Of a stretch of DNA of 29,886 bases, positions 16,435 to 27,000 are shown one piece after another. The stretch is from a virus: positions 1 to 29,886 of IMG/VR virus record IMGVR_UViG_3300047562_003189, one strand, 5' to 3'. Both the position numbers and the translations under genes were made by a program. The notes under the pieces are model-generated. The model was not told the origin of the DNA, did no database searches, and saw only the letters and a list, made by a program, of their open reading frames with translations. The stretch's first letter is position 1. The number at the start of each line of letters is the position of its first letter.

Positions 16435-17988
16435 TTAGAACTGCAAAATGACTTTAATATCTTCTTTTTGATTTATTGACCTTGTTATTGAAGGTCTATT
16501 ATCTACGTAGATAATATTGCCAGAATATTTTTTAACTTCTGGATCTGACAAACCATCAGAGAAATTCTGACCAAGATAATATGTTCTATTATTTATTATG
16601 GTCGATGAACCGACAAAAGAGGTATCAATAGACAATGTTGCTCCAGTATTTCCACTAACAACCAAACTTCCTCCGGTTGTAATATTTCCAGAAAACTTTG
16701 TTAATTCAAATCCATATTGAGGGTCTAGTTGCCTTGTTCCAGAAGTATCAAAACCGGCAAAAGTTCTATCTTGCCAGTATTTTAAAACTCCCGTAGTTTG
16801 GTCATAACTAATTACCTTACCAACCGCAGTAACCCCAGTACCTATAGTTTGAGTAATCAAAGAATCTGGAGAATAAACTGCAGAACTATATCCAACCCCA
16901 GTCAATTTTATAGCGTAAGAAGCACTAGCTTTATCAATATTCAATATTTGAGATGAATTATATCCCAAAGGATTTTCTACCACACCAACTCTTGCTATCT
17001 GATTCCCAGTTATAAAGTCTGGATTATCAGTATCATTTTCAATTCTAGAGTATAAAAGAACATTATATGCACCCAACTCTCTATAAATATCTCTCCCATG
17101 CCCTCCTTTTGGAGAAATAATTACATCAAAGGTAGGTCTCTGCTGCCCTAATGGAACATTACCAGCAACTAAATCAACATTACCATAGGTATACCCAGAC
17201 CCCTGATTTGATACTACTATAGATTCAACTTGCTGATCATTATCGACAACTATAGTACACTCTGCACCTATTCCGTCTCCTTTGATTGGGACATTTGTAT
17301 AGGTTACATTAGCTGTTCCTAACCCAACTCCCCTATTTGTGATGGTAACTATTTTAATTGACCCATCGGTTGCATTGTTTATAACAGAAGCGTTATCAGG
17401 ATTTGATTCCCAATTTAAAGGAACCGGCATAAATTGAGTTGATTCAAACTTTACAATATCACTGGGTTTGATAGTATAAAGATATTTCCAAATATACCCA
17501 TCTCCACTAGTTCCGGCAGATCTAGGCTCCAAATCAACAAATGTAGGCTCATCTAAAGAAGGTCTTCCATTTTGAAACTCTGGAGTTGTCCCATTCTGCA
17601 AACAAATATAAACCCTATAATCACTATTTAAAACATAATATGAAGATGCATATAAGCTACTTGCCCCAGAAACAGGGGCAGGGTTTGTTCTGCTATAATC
17701 ATGCCTATAATAATCATATGTAGTGCCTGATGACCAAACTCTTTTAGGAATAACTTGACGTACATCTGAGGGAGTGATTTTTTTCAGGGCTATCATGGTA
17801 TCCCAATAACTATTCTCTTCATCAAAACTATCCCTTGGCGATGGGGGTAAAGTATCCCAATCGCTTTGTATTTCCGTTGGATTGGACAAACCCACAAAAG
17901 TATAATAAGAATTTGTTACTGATGTAATACCAGCAATAAAGTTTTTTGCATTTAATATTCTAATTTGGTCAGTTATAATTGCAGACAT
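16435..17988 (-). CDS. gp8: gp8 baseplate wedge protein
   Basis: This 517-residue protein (T4 gp8 has 334) is a wedge subunit that binds gp7 in the hexagonal baseplate. T4-like signatures are visible: the early FVGLSNPTEIQSDWDTLPPS region, PSDVRQVIPKRVW (T4 has PSMLDAVIPRRDW), YRVYICLQNG, and GDGYIWKYLYTIKPSDIVKF (T4 has GDGYVWEYLFEIPP). The extra length is mostly after residue 190. It includes Gly-Tyr beta-repeats (ITNRGVGLGTANVTY, VSNQGSGYTYGNVDL) and a GGSLVVSGNTGATLS segment like those in other tail proteins here. The ATG at 17988 lies 24 bases from the gp7-like stop. A late-promoter motif is close upstream, but no ribosome site is seen in the short predicted leader. Confidence 0.93.
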   Translation of the reverse strand: MSAIITDQIRILNAKNFIAGITSVTNSYYTFVGLSNPTEIQSDWDTLPPSPRDSFDEENSYWDTMIALKKITPSDVRQVIPKRVWSSGTTYDYYRHDYSRTNPAPVSGASSLYASSYYVLNSDYRVYICLQNGTTPEFQNGRPSLDEPTFVDLEPRSAGTSGDGYIWKYLYTIKPSDIVKFESTQFMPVPLNWESNPDNASVINNATDGSIKIVTITNRGVGLGTANVTYTNVPIKGDGIGAECTIVVDNDQQVESIVVSNQGSGYTYGNVDLVAGNVPLGQQRPTFDVIISPKGGHGRDIYRELGAYNVLLYSRIENDTDNPDFITGNQIARVGVVENPLGYNSSQILNIDKASASYAIKLTGVGYSSAVYSPDSLITQTIGTGVTAVGKVISYDQTTGVLKYWQDRTFAGFDTSGTRQLDPQYGFELTKFSGNITTGGSLVVSGNTGATLSIDTSFVGSSTIINNRTYYLGQNFSDGLSDPEVKKYSGNIIYVDNRPSITRSINQKEDIKVILQF

Positions 17989-18006
17989 TTGAAAGAGTTT
18001 TTTATC

Positions 18007-18014
18007 TATTTATT
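18007..18014 (-). promoter_or_regulatory. T4-type late promoter upstream of gp8
   Basis: The minus strand reads AATAAATA in the sequence TAATAAATAG, overlapping the TAA stop (18015-18013) of the giant gp7-like gene. It ends 19 bases from the gp8 ATG. The T4 offset would place the transcript start near 18001, giving a leader of about 13 bases (AAAACTCTTTCAA) without a Shine-Dalgarno sequence. Confidence 0.5.
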
Positions 18015-21000
18015 AGATATAATTTAAATATCTTAATGGGGAAGTTCTTTTTACAAGTGTTCCCGTAGATATTCCTACATAACCATCTCCAGTATATGCA
18101 TCATATTGGGACTCTTTTCCTCTAGATTTAAGGAATATTCTTCCCCAACTATAATTTCCATAATAGTTGCTATATCCAATACCAGTTAATCCATTATAAT
18201 TGGAAACACTTGTTGTTACTTTTGCAATATAAGTTGTACCAACACCAATAATCGATGTTTGTGCTATTGAAACCGAAGCAACTTGGTAAACACCATCAAG
18301 GAAACTTGTTGTTGTTCCAACTATGTTTCCAGTATCATTCAAAGAAGTTACGCCATTTCCAACATTAGAATCCGAAACCACAAAATAATATCCAGTTTGA
18401 ATTCCACTCACAGTAGTAACTCCAGTTATTGAACTATCCCTAAGTTGAGAATCCAATGGGATGAAGAAATCAAATACTATACCAGTAGATGCAACTCCAA
18501 CAGAAACTGTCGAAATTCCCACAATACTTCCAAAATCCCCCAAATATGATATGACCCTACAAGACTCAGTTTTAGAACTTGGTGGTTCTATCAATATTGA
18601 TGGTGGATTTTCTTGAGAATATCCACTAGAAATTCCAGTAATAGTTATTGTAGTAACAATACCTGAGGATATAGAAGCAACTGCCTGTGATGCAGTAAAT
18701 CCAATACCAATAGGATTTTGGATTGTAACACTAGGAACACTTTCATACCCGAATCCACCATCTATAATAACAATAGAAGATATTGTTCCTGCCGCCGATA
18801 CTACAGCGGTTGCACTTGCAGATACCTTTGAGTTTTGTGGAACAAAAGTAATATTATCTTGAGAATCATTATTATTTTCATTTAAAGGATTAAAAGATGG
18901 TCTAACATTTTCTACAAATATTATGGTAGAACCAATTCCAACTGGTTGAATTAGATTTGTAGTTGGATAAATTGAGGGTTCATATATGGGTCTATCTTTA
19001 GTTTCATTTTTTCCATTAACAATCAAATCTTCGGTTTGTCTACACCAGTTAATAGGTCTAGTCAAAGTTAAATCATCAGTATTTCCTGGACCAAGATAAG
19101 GATTAGTCTCAACAGTATCTATTGATAACAAATTAATAACAGATCTTTCGTCTTCTAAGAGAGTTGATGTTTGTCCAACATAAGGATCATATGTTAGTTG
19201 AAGTTGGTCTCCTGGTTTTACAGTTTCAATTATATCGTTATAGATAACATCGATGCCTTCACCACTTCCTTTATAGAATAGTATGCGGCAGTTATCATCA
19301 GGTTTTAGAGGCTCAGTAAATGTAATCTTACTTCCACCATTAAATATATAACCTTCACCAGGAACTTGAAGAACATCATTTACAAATACAAGTAAAACAT
19401 CTTGGATATTAATTAAAGAACCCTTCCTAGCATATATTGATGTTAATTGAGAATTTAAATATAAAGGATAAACATTACGTCTTCCATCAAAAAATCTTTG
19501 TATATCATCAAGAACTTCAAATTCTCCCATAGACCAACCGAAGAATTTGTCTTCATCTACTGCATCAACATATATTTGAAACTCTGTTATACTAGAATTT
19601 GATACTGTTGGTATTCCTGTTGGACCACCTATAGGAATCGTTAATATATTACCAACTTCATATCCATATCCTGTATTTTTAATTTCAAAATTAATTACAT
19701 TTGTATCTTGACCAACTACAATATCAACAGTCGCTTTTGTGCCTATTCCTGAGGATGATTGCCCATAAACTAACGGTATATCCGAATATGAAATTGGAGA
19801 ATCTATTACAACATATGGGGGATTAGTTGAAGTATATCCAACTCCAGGGTTTGTAATTGCAATACTTACAATATTACCATTACTTACTGTTGCAGTTCCG
19901 ACAAAATGTATACTTGGTGTCCCTGTAGAAGAAGTTGCTACACCAACTCTAACAGATACTGGAACTAATCCACTTGGCGTATCAATTGCGGATCTATAAC
20001 CAGAACCGCTATTACCAATACTAATAGACGCAATTGTTCCTGCAGCAGACACAATTGCAGTTCCCCCTGCGGAAACTAATGGTTGATATCCAAAACCTTC
20101 AGTAGAACCAACAGAGACTATAATTCCGCCCCCAGGAAGACCTGAAGTATTAAAATCTGTGGGCAATGAAATCCCTTCGCCAACAAAAGTAATTGAGGTT
20201 ATACCTAAAGATTCTGATAAAGAATAATTATTTTGGGTTCCTGGGTATTGGAAAATATTATTAACCAATACTATACCATTTTCATCAACAATATCTGTAA
20301 TGTTATTACCATTTGTTGTTAATGTAAATGTATTTTCAATTCCATCAAATTCTGAAGAAATGTCATCAAAAATGAAATTTCTATAATATGATTCGTTTGA
20401 GGTATCTTTAATACCTGAACGCATAAATGTTCTTCCTTGGAAAGTGGAATATGTTGATATATCTTTCCAGTCTCTTTCATCGGGAGGATTTGATGGACTT
20501 CCTACTGGAACATTTCCATATGGAGCTTCAGCGAAATGTATTTTATTTCCAACAATAGAATAATTTCCACTTATCTTTGTGATGGTAGAACCTATTGAAT
20601 GATTAGCAATTTCTGTTCCAAGCCAAGGTCTTAATAATCTAATAGCATTTGTGCTACCAATACCAATAGATTCAATTTTCATAACTTCATTATTGATAGA
20701 AATTAGTTCTCCAATAAAGAAATTAGTAGTAGAGTTTGCATATAAAACATCATCAATAGTTAAAAGATCCTGAGACAAATTAGTTGTAGTTGCGGAAGGG
20801 ACTACGGGCGTCTGGATAACATTATCAATCAAAATCAAGGATTTTACATTTTGTTTTTGTGAAGTAAATAAATGGCTGGAACCAATACCAACTGAAGTTA
20901 TATTTAATGCCTTAGGAATAGTCAATAAAGCATCATCAACATTTCTCGCCAGTTTAATGTTATTTTCATCAATTTTTATTACATAAACTGATGAAGGAAG

Positions 21001-24000
21001 TTTATCTGTAGTTCCAATTCCCACACCGAAATCAGTAGATGCTATTCCAATAGGTGATGGTATACCATATGGAGTTATTTCTCCAGGAGAATAAGTTAAT
21101 TTTTCTCCCGTAACAAAAAAGTGATTTTCTATTGTTATAGAACTTGTCGCAGTACTTACTACCGAAGAACTAGACCCATCAAAATATCGTTCAAAAATTG
21201 GATAAGTTTTATGTTTTAGTTCAAATGTTCTTGCTATATCGTTTTCAGTACCATAATAAATTCCATAATCAGAAACAGCGGTATTGTTATTATATTGATT
21301 GGATGAATTTATAATATCAAATACATTTAATGTCATGTAGAATACTTTAACTTCAGTTTCAATATCCGGAATAGGGGTAAATGTTAACTGAACTGAATTT
21401 GTATCTTTTATGGTGCCAATTTCACCCAAGGTAGAATTTGTCTCAATATTTGCAAATTCAGTAAAATATGATTCGATATCATCATTAGATACTACCACTT
21501 CGGACATCTGGGTTCTGTTATTTGTGATATCAGAAACCTGAACAATAAAATACCCACCATAATAAGAATTTGAATATTCCGCAACAATATTTTCAGATGG
21601 AGTTGTTGAAGATGCTATTGATGTTGTTACTGCTTGGAATCTAACATATCTAATATCAAAAGTACCTATTCCAGTTGTAGATGTATTAGCAATAGATATT
21701 TGAATTGTGCTAATTGAAGCACCGATTCCCGCTCTTGGAATGAAATCAACATTAATATTATCATCGGAGAAATATGGATAATACGTACCTAGACCCAAAC
21801 TAGACCGGGTACTTTCCGAATAGTTTGATAATTGACCATAATCTAAGAACTCTATGTTTGTTCCATCATGGACTAGATTTATCTCATCATATTGATACTT
21901 TTGATCCGTAGAAGAATAAATTTCAACCAAAGCCTTTACTGAAGTATACGATGACCCAATACTAATAATTGTAGAAGGTTCGAAAGAAACCGGTAAAGTG
22001 TTAGTTTCTAATCTTACAATATCTCCAAGAGAAGTGCTTCCCACACCAGCAAAATTATCTTTTAAATTAAATGCTAATATGGATATATCATAATTATTAA
22101 CTTTATACTTTGTTGGGTAGAAAAGTATTAAACCCTGGTCCTCTTCTACAACAAAATCAAAAGACCCCAAATCATAAAAAGTTTCAATCCTACCATATTG
22201 ATTCAAATATCCTATAGAATCGTCGTGCAATAAAGTAAGAATCAATAATTGTCTTTGAGATGTGTATCTTCTATCTCTAACAAAGGTAATATATTTTTGA
22301 GCTCTAGCATCAGATAACTGGAATCTATGTACAACTGAATACCTTTCATCTCTTGGATTGCTATTAAATAATGGACTTATATCATCTATTGTTAATACTC
22401 TATTACTAACAGATTCGAAATAATCTGTTAATATTCTACTAGAGAATGTTATTTCATCCGTTAATATCCCAGAATCTGTTCTAAGGACATTTTCTTTAGC
22501 AAGATCAAAATCATAAACACAATTTAAATTAGCAATTCCATCAATATCAACAGAAACATCTATATTTGATATTGAATCAGTAGAAATTCCAGAATATGCA
22601 AAAGTTTCCAATTGATAATCTGAAAATTTCTTAAATCCTGCAGTATGGTTTAAAGATCCAACAGCATTTTCCCAAGTATCATAAGGAACTCTAGATTTAA
22701 GTGAATATGAGAAATTTTGGTAATATAAATTATCTTGAATTCTTTGTAAATTATTATTCAAGTCTCCAGTCTCAGTTATCCATCCAGTCTCAACTTTAGA
22801 ATATGCATTAGTATTAGCAAATGTATCAAAACTTAAGGCAGATGAAATAATTCCTTGGGTATTTGAAGATGTCCCCTGAATGATTTTTTGAGTTTCTAAT
22901 ATTTCCCTTGAAGAAACTTTTAAATATTTTATTTTTTCGTCCCAATCATCAACAGTTCCTATAATTGTTGCATCTCCAAAATATTTAAGATTTTCGTTCT
23001 TTAAGAATCTATTTAATTTCAATCCAATATCAAATTGAGGGAAATACTTTTCAGGTATAATTCTTCCGGCAGAATTAATATCATCAAAAGATCCAGGAAA
23101 TTCTATTCCGATATAATCCCCCAAATTATAGGTTACTGTTGCATTATTACCACCATAATTTGGATCAACGGAAGTTAAAGTGAATAACTGATAATTATAA
23201 TTTTTCGAATTAAATCCCTTTCCGGTCGAATTAAGACCAACACTAACATTTTCAATTAAGACTTTATCATTAACTGCAAATGGAAAACTATCAATAATGC
23301 TAAACTCCGCCGACAAAGTAACAGTTACATCTTTAGTTGTATTATTATAAGCAATAGAACTAATTCCAACTCCATTAGAATTTTGCGTAGGTATTATCGT
23401 TGGTTCTGTATCATTTAATCTAAAAGTATTATTCAATATTGTTACATAACTATCTCCAAGAGAATATTTAAGGTCTACTTCATCTAAAAGTTCCTTTGTT
23501 TTTCCGTCAAAAATTATCAATTTAGGTGCAGTTAAATACCCAACTCCAACTGATGTTATTCCAACATAGTCTAAAGAATTTAATGGTTCTATCTTTAAAA
23601 CTTGAGGAAGAATAATATTTGGTTTTAATGTATTATCACAGGAAAAATCAAATCCAATATCATTAATTCTGGTTTTTTGAACTTTTCCAATTGAAGTACT
23701 AAATGCTTCTAAAATTGCACCAGTTCCTACTGAAGAATTGATAGTTACAAACTTTGGTAATTTATCGTATCTTTGTCCTTTAGATAAAATATCAATTTTA
23801 GAAACGGACCCAAATGCATTTATGGATGTTGTTTCATACTCCAAAGTTGATACTGAAGAATCATAATAAAGACTTTCTGGTTGATTCTCAATATTATATG
23901 TAAATGATGAAGTAGAAGTTGATACTACTTTATATTGTCCATTATATTCGCTCAATAATACTTGTATTTCATTATTTGAATCGACAGATGAATCAACATT

Positions 24001-27000
24001 TACTTCTTTTTTAATATTGGGGAGAAACTCACTATCAATTAAATCTAACTTATAATATAGTTTTTCTGGGGTATTTCCATTAATTGATAGTGAAACTTTA
24101 GAAGTACTATCAATACCAACTCTTCCGGTTTTTACTACTTCAATAGTTTCTCCATCAATAGACTTATCAAAAATCTGAGTGTAGTTTGAATCTAGATAAA
24201 AATTAAGTTCAAATGCAGAATAACTTTGTGTTCCATTTTGATATGATAAAGAAGAATCTGATAGATCAAAATCTATCACAGAGTTTCTATATGCCCTAAT
24301 TGGAGGATTTATCGGAGATAAAGTTCCATATGATGCAGATGTTATTCCAACTATACTTGGGGATAGACTAATAGAACTATAGTATGATGGGGACAATTTA
24401 ATATTGTCTTTATCATAAACAACAATATAATAAATTTGATTATCTCCCAATCCGGAAGAAGGAAGTTCTGATGTATGAATAACTTTTTGTCCAGTTTCAA
24501 ACTTATGGTCTAAAATTGATATAGTATTTGTAACCGTGTTTACTCCAGCAGATACAAAAGATCTTGGATTTACTAATACCTTTCTGTTGTAATCGTTATA
24601 TTTAAGTGTAAAAGTAGTAGAAATTCCAGGATTAACTCTCATAAAAACATAATCATTATCAATTAATCCATGTGTTTGAGCTGTAGAAACAGTAACAGTA
24701 TTCTTTGATGCTTGTCCAGACAAAACATCATAGTTTGTTTTAAAGCTATGATAGGTTCCGGTCCCAATTCCAGTAAGATACAGAGTAGAACCTGTTGTCT
24801 TAATTCCAACAAATGTACCAGTACTTCCAACACCAACTGGTACTGTTGATATTCCAATCAAATCATTACTAATTTTAGCAGCATAAACTATAGATTCATT
24901 AGGAAGATCAAAACTAATCGAACCAGTAACAGAGACTTGAATAGAGTCACCACCATTATTAAAATAAGTTAACTCATCTCCAGTATTTAAGTTATGATTG
25001 GGTATATAAAGTGTTTTTGTTTTTACAAAAATCGTACTTCTACCAACTCCTGGATTAGAGAATGTAAGAGTTGTTCCTACACCTATACCAGAAATAGTTC
25101 CAATTCCAATAGACTCGCTTGGGTTAAAATAAATTTCTTTATTTACTTTATTGGAATAAAGCGTTGAATTATCAACGTTTATAGAAAATCTTCTTGGTAG
25201 TTCGTACAAAAGATCTGTAAAACTATGAGCAGATCCTACTGTTCCGTCAATTTCCCTTAATACCCAAATCCTTGAAGACTTTTTATCGACATCTAAAACT
25301 TTAACTTTTTCATTACCAATTAAGAAAATATCATTTACTTTAGTATAAGAACTATCAAGATTACCAGAAACATTTATGTATGTGGAGACTCCAGTAATAG
25401 AAACACTTGCAATTCCGGCAGGACTAGAAACTGAAAGTATATTTGAAAATACTCCTATATTGTAAGGACCATTTATTGTAGTTGATGTTGTGTTTATTCC
25501 AGAAACAAATACAATATCTGTGTTCAGAAAATTATGCGGGGAACCAGATTCAAAAAGTAATGAATTTCCATTCCCTTCAATAGAATAAATTTCCATATTA
25601 TAAATTGTCGTACTAGAAGCACTAACATAATTAACTTCCTTTCCAGAAACTCTAGAAACCTTAGATACAAATCCAAAACCAGAAGTATCACTCTCATCAA
25701 ATATTATCTTATCATTTACTTTATAATTTAATCCTCCAGTTACTATACCAACATTTTCAACTGATCCAGGAGAAGCATATTTAATATTGACGGTTTGATT
25801 TAAAGAATTTGGCGTATTAATATAAGGGTATTTTGTGCTATTATCGAATAAATTATATTTACTAGTATTCCTAACCCATTTCGTGCTGTTTAGATCGATA
25901 TCATCTTGATTTGATGCCCTATCAAAATTAAATTTATTTGGTACTGATTTAAAGTAATTTCCGATTAAATATGGAAAAACTGGTTTTTTATATCTATGGA
26001 AAATATCATTTGTATTATCAATTACTTGTTCATCAATAGTTGCAAAATAAGCATAAACTCCTTTCGGAAAATCTGGAGTTACACAAAATCTTCCATTATA
26101 TTCATCTAAAATAGTATCATCAGAAGAATTTTTATATTCATAATCTTCAACAAAAAATCCTTCAGGAAATGGAGGTCTATTTGGAGATACATTTTCAATC
26201 TTACTATATCCAGACTTCATTTCATCAATAAATGAATTTTTTCCATCTTTTTTGGAATATCCATATGGACCATAAATTGGGTTTCCATCATATGCCCACC
26301 CAATTATTGGGGAGTGCCTTATAGAAGTTGTTTCAAATCCATTAGATTTTCTAAGATCAAACTGCCCATAAAGTTTTTCCCCCAAACTGTCTATAGTGTA
26401 TAATTTCTCTCTTAATGGTCTTGGGGCGTATAAATGAGTAAATTGAAGTCCATAATTAGAATTTAGATTATAAGTAATAAATCCGTCATCACTTGTAATA
26501 TTTTTATAATATTTTTCAAATAAGTTTACTGTCCAAGTTTTTAATTTTGTATCCAGTTCACATCCAGTTCCCGCAGAATCTACTACAATAAAGGTATTAT
26601 TTTTATCATAACCAGCACCACTCTCAACTATCTTTACTGATTTAATTTTATTTCCTTCTAAAATTGGCGTTAAGACTGCACCAAAACCACTTCCATTCGT
26701 CAATATAGTTAAATTTGGTGGAGAATTGTAATCCTTTCCGGGATTATTAATAAGTATTTGCTCTATTCTTCCATTATTAATAATTGGAATCAACTGACCC
26801 TCAGATCCACTATTTAATTCAATATTAGGAATTCTATTAAAATTAATAATATCTGATGATCCATAACCAACACCAGAATTTTCTACATATACTGAAGAAA
26901 CTTCTCCTCTAAAAATTGGTTGAACTACTGCTTTAAATAAATCGCTATTAGTTGTTCCTATACCAGTATTTCCATCAACCTGTACGGTTATTTCTGGATA

